This document shows, piece by piece, positions 1-9,439 of a stretch of DNA of 36,350 nucleotides. The DNA is taken from contig JAPLHB010000067.1 in NCBI GenBank assembly GCA_026389845.1, positions 1-36,350 on the forward strand, in the 5' to 3' direction. Source of the stretch: Chloroflexota bacterium (GTDB lineage: Bacteria; Chloroflexota; Anaerolineae; CG2-30-64-16). Within the stretch, counting starts at the first letter, position 1, and the number at the start of each line of letters is the position of its first letter. The translations under genes were made by a program, and so were the position numbers. A model generated the notes under the pieces. The model was not told the DNA's origin and did not search any database. It was given only the letters and a program-made list of their open reading frames with translations.

Positions 1-709
1 AGACCACGTCCAGCAGTTGCAGCTTGCTGTACTTGGCGTCCTTCAACGTTTCCTTCAGCGACGCGATCCAGGCGTTCTGGTTGGCCGCATCGGGCGAGGC
101 GGAGAGCACCGCGAACTTGCCGCCGTCCGCACCGAGGATGCTCAACGCCATGTCGGCCATCACCTTGCCGGTCTGCGCAAAGTCTACCTGCGCCACGAAG
201 AGCTGCTCGCCTTCCGCCGAGGGGATCGGCGAGTCCCAGGTGACGACCGTCGCACCAGCATCGCGCGCCTTCTTTACCGCCGGCACGATCTGATCGCCGG
301 CGTTGTTGGAGAGCATGATCGCGTTCTGCTTCTGCGTGGCGGCGTTGGTGACGATTTCGATCTGGCCGGCCACGCTGTTCTCCGGCGTGGGGCCGACGAA
401 TTGCAGCTTCTCGGGGTTCTGCAACTCCTTGGCGGCTTCCAGTGCGCCCTGGTTGGCCTGATCGAAGACCAGGATGCCCAGGAACTTCGGCAGCAGCGTC
501 ATCTTGAACGGCTGGCCGGGCTTGGCCTTCACCACGCCGGCGACCGGAGCCTTCGTCGGCTCGGGGACTTTGGTTGCTTCGGGAGCCTTGGTCGGCTCCA
601 CCTTTGGCGCCACGGTCGGGACCGGCGCAGGCGTCGGCGCGGGCGCGCACGACGTCAAAACGACGGTGATGATCATGAGCAGGGCAAGAACGGTTCGGAA
701 CTTGTACAT
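1..709 (-). CDS. rhaS: Sugar ABC transporter substrate-binding lipoprotein, RhaS-like (partial)
   Basis: This is a periplasmic-type sugar-binding protein that delivers substrate to the permeases encoded just upstream. The ATG at 707-709 follows a strong AAGGAGG site. The protein opens with a signal peptide ending in the lipobox LTSC (Cys about residue 21). A Pro/Thr/Ala-rich linker follows, then the binding fold. The segment containing [12 protein letters not shown] and [13 protein letters not shown] is typical of the rhamnose-binding RhaS family. About 236 residues are visible and the C-terminal third lies beyond the left edge. It is last in the transporter block (regulator, ATPase, two permeases, binding protein), separated from the second permease by a 207-bp spacer with a hairpin repeat. 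Rhamnose as the substrate is inferred from family resemblance and the nearby rhamnulokinase; another deoxysugar is possible. Confidence 0.85.
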   Translation of the reverse strand, partial: MYKFRTVLALLMIITVVLTSCAPAPTPAPVPTVAPKVEPTKAPEATKVPEPTKAPVAGVVKAKPGQPFKMTLLPKFLGILVFDQANQGALEAAKELQNPEKLQFVGPTPENSVAGQIEIVTNAATQKQNAIMLSNNAGDQIVPAVKKARDAGATVVTWDSPIPSAEGEQLFVAQVDFAQTGKVMADMALSILGADGGKFAVLSASPDAANQNAWIASLKETLKDAKYSKLQLLDVV

Positions 710-781
710 CACGATCCTCCTTGGGGATTGAATGGATGTGCTGAGTGACAAACGTCTTGTGGAAAAACCGAACGTCGCGAC

Positions 782-795
782 GATCACCTCCTTTC
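782..795 (-). promoter_or_regulatory. Perfect anti-16S (Shine-Dalgarno) match in the rhaS leader
   Basis: Read on the minus strand, the 14 bases are GAAAGGAGGTGATC, the full complement of the common bacterial 16S rRNA 3' end. No ATG, GTG or TTG lies at normal spacing downstream; the only GTG overlaps the motif itself. It is about 75 bases upstream of the rhaS start, which has its own good ribosome site. It may be a ribosome standby site, a remnant of a leader peptide, or chance. Confidence 0.35.
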
Positions 796-819
796 GATGC
801 CAGAAGTTTGTCATCGGGG

Positions 820-888
820 CACTACGACCTGAACGTCGTAGCTTACCGAAGGCCGCTGGGACACACTACGGACTTCAGGCCGTAGTAC
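820..888. repeat. REPIN-like doublet repeat, copy 1
   Basis: Two 20-base semi-palindromic units, CTACGACCTGAACGTCGTAG and an inverted relative at 866-885, face each other across about 20 bases and can fold into a long hairpin. One arm (820-844) is identical over 25 bases to an arm of the copy at 31624-31688, so this is a dispersed family. It sits between the second permease and the binding protein gene, where a transcript-stabilising or attenuating hairpin would be plausible. Confidence 0.75.
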
Positions 889-916
889 TTCCCACAGATA
901 GCTTCGCATTGGATCC

Positions 917-2002
917 CTACCCCACCATCTCCTGCGCCCGCCCCATCCGGCGCCGATTCAACCGCTCGCGGGCGGCGTTGACCAGGTTGGGCACGAGCAC
1001 CGACAGAATCAGCAGGGTGCCGATGACGCCGGTCTGGATGTGGCCGGTCAGGTTGGCGAGCGACATGCCGTTGCGCAGGTTGAGAATGATCAGGATGGAC
1101 AGAAGGACGCCGTAGAGCGACCCGGTGCCGCCGGAGATGCTCACCCCGCCCATCAGCACCATGGTAATGATATCCAGCTCGAAGCCGTCGGCGGTGCTGC
1201 CACGCACCGCGCCCAGGCGTGCCGCGTACAACATCCCCGCCAGCGCGGCGATCGTCCCCGAAGCGATGAAGAGCAACGCCTTGACCCGCCGGACCTTGAC
1301 GCCCGAATAGCGTGCCACCTTGGCGTTGCTGCCGATCACAAACACGTAGCGACCGAAACCCGAGAAATGCAGGATAACGACGGCCGCGACCGCCAGGACG
1401 ATGAAGATGACCAGCGCCAGCGGCAACGGCCCCAGGACGGGCTGCTGCCCCAACGCGTTGAACCAGGCCGGAAAGCCGGTGATGGAACGATCCTGCACGA
1501 GCACCAGCGCCAGGCCGCGATACATGATCAGCCCGGCCAACGTCACGACCAGGGAAGGCAGGCCGACCACCGCGATCCAGAACGCGTTGAAGGCGCCCGC
1601 CAGGACGCCCATCAACAGGCCCAGGGCCACCGCGGCTTCCATCGGGACGCCCAACTCGAAGAGCCGCGCCAGTGTGACCGCCGTCAGGCCCATCACCGAA
1701 GCCACGGAGAGGTCAATCTCGCCGTTGATGATCACGAAGGCCATCATCAGGGCGATGATGATCTTCTCGATGAAAAGCCCGAACAGGTTGACCTGGTTCT
1801 TGACACTGAGATAGGCCGGCGCCTGGAGGCTGTTGGCGACGACCACCACGATCAGGATCACCAACAGCAGGCCTTCCCACGATTTCAGGCGTGACCAGAA
1901 GGCGGGTAGACGAGTAGCCAAGTAACCAAGTGGCCGCGCCGCATCTCGCGGGGCCTCGTCTCCTTGTCTCCTTGTTCCCTTGTTTCCTTCTCTAGGCGAC
2001 AT
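917..2002 (-). CDS. rhaQ: Sugar ABC transporter permease (BPD_transp_2 family)
   Basis: A 361-residue inner-membrane permease of the ribose/rhamnose type (RbsC-like), with about ten hydrophobic segments and the family motif [13 protein letters not shown] near residue 95. It pairs with the neighbouring permease to form the channel for the double ATPase. The ATG at 2000-2002 has a GAGGAGG ribosome site and overlaps the upstream permease's stop by 11 bases, so the two are translationally coupled. Residues about 5-33 look foreign: the DNA there (about 1898-1990) is built of CTCCTTGT-type and AAGTAACCAAGTGG-type simple repeats, and normal family similarity starts only near SWEGLLLV. Assigning this one as rhaQ rather than rhaP is a guess from order. 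Confidence 0.85.
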   Translation of the reverse strand: MSPREGNKGTRRQGDEAPRDAARPLGYLATRLPAFWSRLKSWEGLLLVILIVVVVANSLQAPAYLSVKNQVNLFGLFIEKIIIALMMAFVIINGEIDLSVASVMGLTAVTLARLFELGVPMEAAVALGLLMGVLAGAFNAFWIAVVGLPSLVVTLAGLIMYRGLALVLVQDRSITGFPAWFNALGQQPVLGPLPLALVIFIVLAVAAVVILHFSGFGRYVFVIGSNAKVARYSGVKVRRVKALLFIASGTIAALAGMLYAARLGAVRGSTADGFELDIITMVLMGGVSISGGTGSLYGVLLSILIILNLRNGMSLANLTGHIQTGVIGTLLILSVLVPNLVNAARERLNRRRMGRAQEMVG

Positions 2003-3035
2003 GGCTGACCTCCTCGCCAGTCTCGACGCGCAACTCGCTGCGCGCCCAGAGGCGGCGCACCCGATTCATGATCACGAAATCGGCCGCGACTGCCAGCAGG
2101 ATCAGCGCGCCCTGCAGGAACTGAATCCAGAACGGGCTGATCACCGGCCAACGGATCAGGCTTTGTTCGAGCAGGCCGATCAGGATGGCGCCTAAAAACG
2201 CGCCGAGCGCCGTGCCGGTGCCGCCCAGGGTGCTCACGCCGCCCACCACCGCCGCGGCCACGGATTGCATCTCGATCCCCTGGCCTGCCACCACCGTGAT
2301 CGTGCCGAAACGGGTCAGGTACATGAAGCCGGCCAGGCCACACAAGCCGCCGCAGATCACATAGGAGAGCAACACGATGCGCTGCGCAGGGAAGCCAGCG
2401 ATTTTCGCGGCATCCGGGTTGGAGCCAATGGCATAGAGCCGCCGGCCGAAGGGCAGATAGGTGAGCACCAACTGGAAGAGCAGCACGACCGCTATGGCGA
2501 GCACCACGATCAAGCGCACATCCAGGCTACCGATGCTAAAGACGTTCACCTGGGGCAGATCCTGCATCCACTTCGGCATCGAGCTGGTCAGCACGGTCTT
2601 GGCGCCCGACAACTCCACCAGGATCGAACGGAAGAGCGCAAGGGTGCCGAGGGTGACGATGATCGCGGGGATGCGGCCATACGCGATCAGCAGGCCGTTG
2701 ATCGCGCCCATCACCGCGCCCATGCCGATCGCGATCAGCACCACCGCGACCGGCGGAATCTCGTTATGGCGCGCCAGCAGCGTGCCGACGAAATAGGCCG
2801 TGAAGCCGACGATGGAACCGACCGAAAGATCAATGTTGCGCGCCAGCACCACCAGCGTCTGTCCCACAGCCACCACCGCGATGATCGCGATGCTGGTAGA
2901 GACGCGATTGAAGGTGCGGCCACTGAAATAATCGTTGATCTGGGTACCAAAAAACAGGATTAGCAGGACGATCACGAGAACGATCACCAGCTCGCGAATC
3001 TGCTCGGGGCGGAAGCGACGCCTGAGTGCGTTCAT
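1992..3035 (-). CDS. rhaP: Sugar ABC transporter permease (BPD_transp_2 family)
   Basis: A 347-residue polytopic permease of the RbsC/RhaP family. The conserved stretch [15 protein letters not shown] lies near residue 67 and [19 protein letters not shown] near residue 265, which are signature regions for interaction with the ATPase and for the translocation path. Its ATG overlaps the stop of the ATPase gene in an ATGA arrangement, and its own end overlaps the next permease, so ATPase and both permeases form a tightly coupled cistron set. Start and length fit the family (usually 320-350 residues). Substrate is inferred from the gene cluster, not from this protein. Confidence 0.88.
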   Translation of the reverse strand: MNALRRRFRPEQIRELVIVLVIVLLILFFGTQINDYFSGRTFNRVSTSIAIIAVVAVGQTLVVLARNIDLSVGSIVGFTAYFVGTLLARHNEIPPVAVVLIAIGMGAVMGAINGLLIAYGRIPAIIVTLGTLALFRSILVELSGAKTVLTSSMPKWMQDLPQVNVFSIGSLDVRLIVVLAIAVVLLFQLVLTYLPFGRRLYAIGSNPDAAKIAGFPAQRIVLLSYVICGGLCGLAGFMYLTRFGTITVVAGQGIEMQSVAAAVVGGVSTLGGTGTALGAFLGAILIGLLEQSLIRWPVISPFWIQFLQGALILLAVAADFVIMNRVRRLWARSELRVETGEEVSHVA

Positions 3036-4573
3036 TGCGGTCTCTCCGGTGTGCGCGACGAGTCATCCTCGCGGTGCTGGCCCATGGCGGCCGTCATGAC
3101 GACCTCCTGGGTGGCTTCCTTGCGGTCGAAGATGCCCATCTGCCGGCCTTCGCGCATCACCAGGATGCGGTCGCTCATCGCCAGCACCTCCGGCAGATCG
3201 GACGAGATCAGGATGATGCCGAGGCCTTGCGCGGCCAGGTCGCTGACCATGTGATGCACTTCGGCTTTCGTCCGGACGTCAATGCCGCGGGTCGGCTCGT
3301 CCAGGATCAGCAGCTTGGGCTGGGCGTTCAGCCACTTGCTCAAGACCACCTTCTGCTGGTTGCCGCCGGATAGCTTGCCGACCTGAACGTCCACCGACGG
3401 CGAACGGATGTCGAGCTTCTGGCGGTACGCTTCGGCGGTGGCGGTCTCGGCAGCGCGCTTCACGAGGCCGAGCCTGGTCAGGTATTTGCTCAGGGTCGGC
3501 AGTGTGATGTTGGACACCATGGGCATCGTCATGGTCAGCCCCAGGTTGCGGCGATCCTCGGTGACGTAGGCGATGCCGGCCTGGAGCGCCTGCTCCGGCG
3601 AAACGATCTTCTGCGGCTGGCCTTCGAAGGTGATTTCGCCCGTGTCGGCCGGCTCCACCCCGAAGAGCGCCAGGCCGACGTCGGTGCGTCGAGCGCCGAT
3701 CAGCCCGGCGAAACCCAGCACTTCGCCCGCGTAGACGTCGAAATTGACATCGCGGAAGATGCTCTCCTTGCCCAGGTTACGCACCGACATCAGCAAGGGG
3801 CCGCGTTGCGTGGCGCTCTTGGCGAAGAAGTCCTCGATCTTCCGGCCCACCATGTCGCGGATGATCTGCTCGGTCTTGACCTCGGCCCGCGGCGTGGAGG
3901 AGATCCACTTGCCATCCCGGAGCACGGTGATGCGGTCGCCGATACGGAAGACCTCCTCCATCCGGTGTCCGATGAAGAGGATCGCGACCCCCTGGCTGCG
4001 CAGCGACGCCACGAGCTTGAACAATTGGGTGACTTCATGCGCCGACAGTGAGGCCGTCGGCTCGTCCATGATGAGCACGCGGACCTTCAGCGAGATAGCT
4101 CGTGCGATCTCGACCGCCTGCTGCGCGGCCAATGTCAGCCCGCGGGCCGCTTCCCGGACATCGAGCTTGACCCCCAGTTGCGCCAGGATGGCCTCGGCGT
4201 CGCGATACGCCTTGCCCCACTGCACGATGGGGCCGCGATCCTGGTGGCTGATGAAGATATTTTCGGCCACGTTCAGATCCGGGAAGACCATCGGCTCCTG
4301 GTAGATGGCGGCGATGCCGTGCGCCTGCGCTTCCTGGGAGTTGCGAATCTGGACGGGCTTGCCGTCCAGCAGAATCTCCCCCACGTCGGGCCGGTGGACC
4401 CCCGTCATGATCTTGATGAGGGTGGACTTGCCGGCCCCGTTCTCGCCGATCAAGGCGTGTACCTCGCCCGGATAGAGCGTCAGCGAGACATCCTCCAGCG
4501 CCTGGGTCGCATCGAAGCGCTTGGAGACATGGCGCATCTCCATGATGGGCCTTTTGTCTGCGGTTTGGGTCAT
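3032..4573 (-). CDS. rhaT: Sugar ABC transporter ATPase with two nucleotide-binding domains
   Basis: A 513-residue cytoplasmic ATPase (RbsA/RhaT family) that powers import. Domain 1 carries Walker [10 protein letters not shown], a divergent signature segment and Walker [12 protein letters not shown]. Domain 2 has a degenerate Walker A ([16 protein letters not shown]), a canonical LSGGNQQK signature and Walker [13 protein letters not shown]. This asymmetry is normal for the family. I start at the ATG at 4571-4573 (MTQTADK...), which follows an AGGTG ribosome site and lies 7 bases after the regulator stop. The longer open frame to 4639 would overlap the regulator and adds a Cys/Arg-rich tail with no family similarity. 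Confidence 0.9.
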   Translation of the reverse strand: MTQTADKRPIMEMRHVSKRFDATQALEDVSLTLYPGEVHALIGENGAGKSTLIKIMTGVHRPDVGEILLDGKPVQIRNSQEAQAHGIAAIYQEPMVFPDLNVAENIFISHQDRGPIVQWGKAYRDAEAILAQLGVKLDVREAARGLTLAAQQAVEIARAISLKVRVLIMDEPTASLSAHEVTQLFKLVASLRSQGVAILFIGHRMEEVFRIGDRITVLRDGKWISSTPRAEVKTEQIIRDMVGRKIEDFFAKSATQRGPLLMSVRNLGKESIFRDVNFDVYAGEVLGFAGLIGARRTDVGLALFGVEPADTGEITFEGQPQKIVSPEQALQAGIAYVTEDRRNLGLTMTMPMVSNITLPTLSKYLTRLGLVKRAAETATAEAYRQKLDIRSPSVDVQVGKLSGGNQQKVVLSKWLNAQPKLLILDEPTRGIDVRTKAEVHHMVSDLAAQGLGIILISSDLPEVLAMSDRILVMREGRQMGIFDRKEATQEVVMTAAMGQHREDDSSRTPERPQ

Positions 4574-4580
4574 GCGGCAC

Positions 4581-6272
4581 CTATTTCGAAAAGATGAAGG
4601 TATGCTCAATATGCACGGCCGGCGGCACCGGCTCGCCACGCAGGATCTTCAGCGCAAGCGAGATCAGTTGCCGGCCATACTGCTCAGGATGGTAGGTCGT
4701 GGAACCGATAATGCGTGATCCTGGCTTACCCAGTTCGTCGCGCAGGCTGCGATCGGCGCCCTGACCGACGATGACGACATCCTGTTCTCGCTCCAGCCGG
4801 CGCGCTGCGGCCAATGCGCCCAGCGCCGAATCGTCGTTGAACGCGACCACCGCGATCCGCCGGGCCTGGGGCAGCCCCGCCAGCGTCGCAGCCATGGCGG
4901 CCTCGCTCATCTCGCACGTGTTGCCGCAGTCGAGCCGGATGATCCGCTCTGGCTCTAGGCGGCCAGCGACCTCTTCCAGCCCATCGAGCTGCCCCTGGAT
5001 GCGCGAGGCTGGCGCCGCGCCGGCCCGCGGCTCCTCCATGGCGACCAACCGGTCGAGCGAGCCGCCCCACTGCTCCTGAATCCAGCGGCCCAAGGCCACC
5101 CCAGCCATCTGGCCCGCCCGGTAGTTGTCGGCGCCGAAGTAGGTCGCACCGATCATCGGGATGTCCACAGCGATTACGGGGATGCTGGCACGGCGGAATT
5201 TCTCCATCAGCACCGCGTTCTGGCGCTCCTCGATCTGGTATTCGATCACCAGATCGGGCCTGGCCGCGATCAGCCGGTCGGCCACGGCCAGGGCCACGTC
5301 CCCGTCGAGCTGATTGTCGGCCACGATGAGGTCGAGGTTGCCGGCCTCTTTCACCGCGCGCTCCAGGCCGCGGCGGACTTCCACAGCAAAGGGCACCTGC
5401 TCGCTGAGGTTGGCGAAGCCGAGGACGTAGTGACGAGCCTCCTGCGCGCAGGGCGTAAACGCGGTCACGCTATTCTCGGCGCAGACAGTCAGTCCCACGC
5501 ACGTCTGCTGCAATTGGGCGATCCAAGTGGGGGCCAAGCCGCTATCGCTGAAGATATGAGCCACCTGATCCACGCGCGCAAACGGCGCTAGATAGGCCTT
5601 GCCGAACTTGGTGGAATCAATCAGTGCGACGACCGTGCTGGCCGCGGCGATCATCTTGCTTTTGAGTTGGGCGATGCGGATATCTGGCTCGGTTAACCCG
5701 GCATCGGGGGTGAATCCCGCGCACGAGACGAAGGCCAGCTTGATGTGGAGATCCTGCAGAAGTTGGTCGCTGTATAACCCTGTGACCAGCATCCCATCGG
5801 CCCGAAGGACGCCGCCGAGCAGGAGGACAGTGTTGGAGGGATTCGCGGCCAGCCCCCGGCCGACCTCGACCCCGTTGGTCACGACGGTCAGGTCGCGGTG
5901 TTCGGCCAGGAAGCGGGCCATATAGAAGACGGTCGAACTGGCGTCGAGCAGGATCGAATCGCCATCCTCTACCAGGTCGACCGCCCAGCGCGCAACCTGC
6001 AACTTGGCCGCTTGGTTGACGGCGTAGCGACCCAGGAAGGCACGATTATTGAGATCCAGATCAGGATGAGAATCTTCGAGGAGGGCAGCTCCACCGCGTA
6101 CCCGGCGGAGTTGGCCTTCGGCGGCCAGGGCGTTGAAATCGTTGCGGATCGTGTTAGGGCTGACGTCAAGCCGCGCGGCGACGTCGTCCACGTCCAACGT
6201 CCCGGACTGGCGAAGCAGGGTGAGGATGGTCTGCCGGCGCTTGTGAGTTGCCAAACGCGACGCCTCCGTCAT
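4581..6272 (-). CDS. DeoR-type repressor fused to a periplasmic-binding-protein-like sensor
   Basis: A predicted 563-residue transcription regulator. Residues about 8-62 form a DeoR winged helix ([15 protein letters not shown]...[12 protein letters not shown]). Residues about 65-245 form the DeoR C-terminal sensor, with the DASST phosphosugar loop and the [10 protein letters not shown] motif. Unlike ordinary DeoR proteins (about 250 residues), a third part from about 275 to the end resembles a LacI/RbsB-type sugar-binding fold ([20 protein letters not shown] ... [13 protein letters not shown]). It may therefore read both a phosphorylated intermediate and a free sugar. It heads the transporter block, so it probably controls it. 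The start at 6272 is preferred over the ATG at 6305, because the promoter at 6323-6351 would leave only about ten bases of leader for the longer form; neither has a strong ribosome site. Confidence 0.85.
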   Translation of the reverse strand: MTEASRLATHKRRQTILTLLRQSGTLDVDDVAARLDVSPNTIRNDFNALAAEGQLRRVRGGAALLEDSHPDLDLNNRAFLGRYAVNQAAKLQVARWAVDLVEDGDSILLDASSTVFYMARFLAEHRDLTVVTNGVEVGRGLAANPSNTVLLLGGVLRADGMLVTGLYSDQLLQDLHIKLAFVSCAGFTPDAGLTEPDIRIAQLKSKMIAAASTVVALIDSTKFGKAYLAPFARVDQVAHIFSDSGLAPTWIAQLQQTCVGLTVCAENSVTAFTPCAQEARHYVLGFANLSEQVPFAVEVRRGLERAVKEAGNLDLIVADNQLDGDVALAVADRLIAARPDLVIEYQIEERQNAVLMEKFRRASIPVIAVDIPMIGATYFGADNYRAGQMAGVALGRWIQEQWGGSLDRLVAMEEPRAGAAPASRIQGQLDGLEEVAGRLEPERIIRLDCGNTCEMSEAAMAATLAGLPQARRIAVVAFNDDSALGALAAARRLEREQDVVIVGQGADRSLRDELGKPGSRIIGSTTYHPEQYGRQLISLALKILRGEPVPPAVHIEHTFIFSK

Positions 6273-6322
6273 GAAGTACCACAGCGTGCGAAGAACAGAA
6301 CCCATCGGTTCGAGACGAGGGC

Positions 6323-6351
6323 ATCATAGCATACTTGTGGGAGTTTGTCAA
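6323..6351 (-). promoter_or_regulatory. Sigma70-type promoter of the regulator-transporter block
   Basis: Minus-strand -35 TTGACA (6346-6351), a 17-base spacer and -10 TATGAT (6323-6328). The predicted transcription start is near 6316. Confidence 0.75.
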
Positions 6352-6416
6352 TAGCTGTGATATGTTGTGAGACGGAGGAGTAATTTGTGAAACACTGAGT
6401 TTTTGGGTTTCATCCC

Positions 6417-7661
6417 TCAGGCAATGCCCAACAGCCCGCTCAGCTTTCCGATGGTGAATCGGTTCCGGTAGTAATGTCCAAAGGCTACACCCAACGTGAC
6501 TTCGTCGTCGCTCAGGCCCACCTCGCGGCCGGCGACCGGGCCGCCGGCCCGGCGCAGCCAGCCCTCGATGTCGACGGCCGGGGGCACGGTGGCCGCGACG
6601 CGCTGGATGGCGTCCCAGCTTGCCAGCGTCTTCCGTTTCAACGCCTCGAAGTCGGCTGTCGTCATCTCCAAGAAGGGTGCTTGAATCGCGATCACCTGCT
6701 CGGCGATGAGGCCGTAGGCCGCGCGGATACCCCGGATTTGCGCCTCACGATCGGGCAAGGGAGTGCGCGATACGCGGGTGGCGGCCTCAGCGCGGGACAT
6801 CCGCCGGACCGCGTCATAGCGTCGTGCCGACACCAGCACGCCGATCCCCACCTTGGCGCCGTGCAGGACAGAGTGTCGGCCCTCGCGCAGCAGCTTCATC
6901 TCCCAGAAGTGGGAGATGTGATGCTCGTAGCCGGAGGCCGGGCGCGTCTCGCCGAAGTCCAACATGCAGAAACCGGATTCGATCAGCCCCACCATGAGCG
7001 CGGCCACGCCTTCCTCGGACGCGGCGGCGATGGCGTCGGCCTTCTCCGCGCAGGCCCAGGTTGCCTTACGTGATCGCGCGGCGATCGCGGCGTCGAACGG
7101 CTCGCCCCATAGCAGGCTGCCCAGCTCCCAATCGGCGGTGGAGGTGAACTTCGCCAGCATGTCACCGAAACCGGCCGCGGTCAACGGCCGCGGGGCCGCG
7201 CACAACGTCGGCAGATCCGCAAAGACGGCCAGGGGGCCGTGGGCCGCGACGGTGAGCTTAACGCCGTCCACGGCCATCGGTGCGCCGATGGAGGTATAGC
7301 CGTCCACCGAGGGTGCGGTGGGCAGCGAGATGAACTCGCGGCCCGTGCGGTGGCTGACGAAGCGGGTCACATCGGTAATCGTCCCTGACCCGACCGCCAA
7401 ATAGGTGCGCGGCGTCCGATCGAGTGCAAGCAGCACCTGCATGACGGAGTGCGCATCGGCGATGATGTCATCGGCTTCGAGCAGGACGGTCAGCACATCG
7501 CAGCCCTGGCCGCGCAAGGCGGCCTCGGCGCGTTCGCCCAACGCGGCATACGTGTTGCGGTCAGCGACCAGGGTGAGCTTGTCGAGACCCTGCGTCCGGC
7601 AGAAGCGAGTCAGCTCCGCCAGGGCGTCGGGGCCAATGTAGACGGGAAGATGTGGGGGCAC
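6417..7661 (-). CDS. sn-glycerol-1-phosphate dehydrogenase family protein (AraM/EgsA-like)
   Basis: A 414-residue iron/zinc-type alcohol dehydrogenase fold of the glycerol-1-phosphate dehydrogenase group. Known relatives use NAD(P)H to interconvert dihydroxyacetone phosphate and sn-glycerol 1-phosphate. Visible motifs are the nucleotide-binding GSGTITDVTRF, the LPTAPSVDGYTS loop, GFGDMLAKFTS (metal-ligand Asp) and the His clusters GYEHHISHF and VLHGAKVG. Translation probably starts at GTG 7659-7661; relatives begin similarly just before the VYIG segment. It has its own strong promoter at 7792-7820. In a deoxysugar locus it may handle the lactaldehyde or DHAP side of the pathway, but that role is only inferred from position. 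Confidence 0.85.
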   Translation of the reverse strand: MPPHLPVYIGPDALAELTRFCRTQGLDKLTLVADRNTYAALGERAEAALRGQGCDVLTVLLEADDIIADAHSVMQVLLALDRTPRTYLAVGSGTITDVTRFVSHRTGREFISLPTAPSVDGYTSIGAPMAVDGVKLTVAAHGPLAVFADLPTLCAAPRPLTAAGFGDMLAKFTSTADWELGSLLWGEPFDAAIAARSRKATWACAEKADAIAAASEEGVAALMVGLIESGFCMLDFGETRPASGYEHHISHFWEMKLLREGRHSVLHGAKVGIGVLVSARRYDAVRRMSRAEAATRVSRTPLPDREAQIRGIRAAYGLIAEQVIAIQAPFLEMTTADFEALKRKTLASWDAIQRVAATVPPAVDIEGWLRRAGGPVAGREVGLSDDEVTLGVAFGHYYRNRFTIGKLSGLLGIA

Positions 7662-7675
7662 GGTGGGTATCCTGT

Positions 7676-7703
7676 TGCGTACTGCGTACTGCGTACTGCG
7701 TAC
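7676..7703. repeat. Heptamer tandem array (TGCGTAC x4)
   Basis: Four exact 7-base units plus a partial fifth lie in the leader of the glycerol-1-phosphate dehydrogenase-type gene, between its promoter and start codon. It belongs to the period-7 family seen at six other sites in this window. Confidence 0.9.
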
Positions 7704-7791
7704 TGCGAGTCGTCTATTTCACGAGAACCAGCACGTCTTCGTAGACGTCGGCCAATGCCAGGCGGCACGTCCGCCGCCCACATTTGTATGC

Positions 7792-7820
7792 ATTCTACCC
7801 TTGTTCGGAATGCCTGTCAA
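7792..7820 (-). promoter_or_regulatory. Sigma70-type promoter of the G1P dehydrogenase-type gene
   Basis: Minus-strand -35 TTGACA (7815-7820), a 17-base spacer and -10 TAGAAT (7792-7797). The leader is about 120 bases and contains the heptamer array. Confidence 0.75.
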
Positions 7821-7870
7821 TCATCCGCGTCTCTCCTTGGGGTGTCACATCCGTCAGAGAAAAGAAGGCT

Positions 7871-9223
7871 TTAGAGGCTCGCCAGGATGTGGCCGGGCAA
7901 CATGGCCGTGTCGAGTGCCCGCAGTTTCGCCAACCCGCTCGCGCCCGGCGGCACGCGCTGACCGATCGCGGTGTAGAACGCGTTCCGCTCCCGTCGGGTC
8001 GGCAGCCGCTGCTTGGCCCACGCACTCTGATAGCCCCGCCCCAAGGCCCGCTGCATGACCGTGTGACCGTAGATGAAGTACGCGCCATCCAGGAACGCCT
8101 GGCGCACGGGCGCCAGCTCGGGCGCGGCGAAGTCGTCCACCAGCTTGTTGCCCGGCGCGTTCATCTCGGTGCCGATGTTGAGCGGCAGGTCGTATTCGGC
8201 TGCGATGCCGACGATCTCGTGCAGCTTGGCGACCTTGATTCGCCGCTGATCGGGATCGGGGATGTTCCAGTTGCGGTCGGGGATGATGTTCAGCGCGACC
8301 GCGCCCTGGCCGATCAACAGCTCCAGCAGCTCGTGGATCGCCTGCTCGCCGGCCGAAAGACCATCGAGCCAGGTGACGCACGGCAGCGCGCCGCAGGCCA
8401 CGATGAAGCTGTGGAACTCCTCGACCGTCGGGAAGGAGTCGGGGCTGGGGGTGACGTAGCCGACGCCGCCTCGTTTCATCAGCTTGCCTCGTACCAGGTT
8501 GGAGAATTTGACGTAGTCGCCGATGGAGGCTGCCACTTGGTCGGCGGGAAGGCCAAGTTTGGCGGCCCAGAAGATGGGCGTGGTGGGTGGTGCGTGGTGC
8601 GTGGTGCGTGCCGCCGGGAGACTGGCCTCAGCCGTATGACGCTCGGCCGCTCGGATGATCGCCAGCAGCATGTGGCGCTCGGTGGTGTTGCCGGCGGGGG
8701 TGAGGGGCAGGACGTCGCGCTCGTAATCCACTGTTACCGGCGCCAAGTGTGCGTTGAGGCGCGCCAACATCGTTCGGTTGCGCCGCTCAGCCCGGTCGCG
8801 CAGCCCGGTCAGGATGGCCGCGGTCGCGTCCGGCACGCGGCTCGACGTGAACCCGATGCCCATGTGGTAGTAGATGCCCGGCTCGCCCGGCGAGTTGATC
8901 TCCCGCGTGGCGAACTGCGGGATGAAGACGCGCGTCTCGATGCCCGCGCTGCCGCGCACGCCAGCCAGATCGCAGGCCGCCAGGAACTCATCCACCGCGT
9001 CCAGTACGTCGAAATCCACCGTGCCGATTGCCGCCAGGCCACGACGCTTCGCCAGCCACACCAGCGCCGTCGGAGAGTAACCGTAGGCGTTGAACGAAAA
9101 GAAGGTATGGCAGTGCATGTTGACCGTGGCCTGCGCCGGCCCGCACGGGATGTCGCCGCGGTCGGCGAGCGCGACCAACTCGACCAACGCGTTCATACGG
9201 ACATCGGGCGCGAAACTATTCAA
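7871..9223 (-). CDS. PHP-domain metal-dependent hydrolase-like protein
   Basis: A protein of about 450 residues with a PHP (polymerase and histidinol phosphatase) domain. The metal-binding motif NMHCHTFFSFNAYG begins near residue 35 and is followed by GLAAIGTVDFDVLD. Members hydrolyse phosphoesters or act as uncharacterised metal-dependent hydrolases; the substrate here is unknown. The longer open frame to 9373 runs through a dispersed repeat and is not credible as protein. I use TTG at 9221-9223, which has an AGGGTG site and keeps the LNSFAPDVRMNAL segment that relatives share; the alternative is ATG 9194-9196. A heptamer array at 8583-8610 is translated in frame as a His/Pro/Thr stretch in a linker. 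The gene lies inside the deoxysugar locus, between rhaB and the dehydrogenase. Confidence 0.75.
   Translation of the reverse strand: MNSFAPDVRMNALVELVALADRGDIPCGPAQATVNMHCHTFFSFNAYGYSPTALVWLAKRRGLAAIGTVDFDVLDAVDEFLAACDLAGVRGSAGIETRVFIPQFATREINSPGEPGIYYHMGIGFTSSRVPDATAAILTGLRDRAERRNRTMLARLNAHLAPVTVDYERDVLPLTPAGNTTERHMLLAIIRAAERHTAEASLPAARTTHHAPPTTPIFWAAKLGLPADQVAASIGDYVKFSNLVRGKLMKRGGVGYVTPSPDSFPTVEEFHSFIVACGALPCVTWLDGLSAGEQAIHELLELLIGQGAVALNIIPDRNWNIPDPDQRRIKVAKLHEIVGIAAEYDLPLNIGTEMNAPGNKLVDDFAAPELAPVRQAFLDGAYFIYGHTVMQRALGRGYQSAWAKQRLPTRRERNAFYTAIGQRVPPGASGLAKLRALDTAMLPGHILASL
8583..8610. repeat. Heptamer tandem array inside the PHP gene
   Basis: Four 7-base units (one GTGGGTG and three GTGCGTG) lie within the coding frame. 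They are translated on the minus strand as part of RTTHHAPPTT, a low-complexity insert between two conserved blocks. Confidence 0.85.
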
Positions 9224-9290
9224 TGAGCACCCTAACTCAACAAGGTTGAATTTGATGGTCCACCTCCGACAGTGTTGATTTACCGACCGC

Positions 9291-9370
9291 TGAATTCTTC
9301 GCCGCAACCGGATGCTGCGCTGGAATCTCGCCGCGGCGCATTTGTGTCCGTTAAACCCGCTCAGCATGAC
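9291..9370. repeat. Fragment of the TGTCATNCTGAGCGGGT dispersed family
   Basis: The right end reads ACCCGCTCAGCATGAC, and internal words such as CTGGAATCTCGCCG are shared with copies at 32998-33133 and 36124-36350. The left terminus is missing. It lies upstream of the PHP gene. Confidence 0.65.
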
Positions 9371-9404
9371 CACGCGCTACTGAAGGGGATCACGCCACGC
9401 ACTT

Positions 9405-9439
9405 CACGTTTCACGCAGCACGCAGCACGCATCACGCAA
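9405..9439. repeat. Heptamer tandem array (CACGNNN x5) at the rhaB 3' end
   Basis: The units CACGTTT, CACGCAG, CACGCAG, CACGCAT and CACGCAA follow directly in period 7. The array supplies the last codons and the stop of rhaB. Confidence 0.85.

Noticed and set aside
732..1115. Plus-strand open frame over the permease end and spacer
   Set aside because: It overlaps the well-supported minus-strand permease and a repeat, has biased composition and no recognisable domain.
1040..1894. Long plus-strand open frame opposite the permease
   Set aside because: Asp/Gln/Arg-rich shadow translation typical of the complement of a high-GC membrane-protein gene.
9224..9373. N-terminal extension of the PHP protein
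   Set aside because: It translates a dispersed repeat fragment and precedes the conserved start region.
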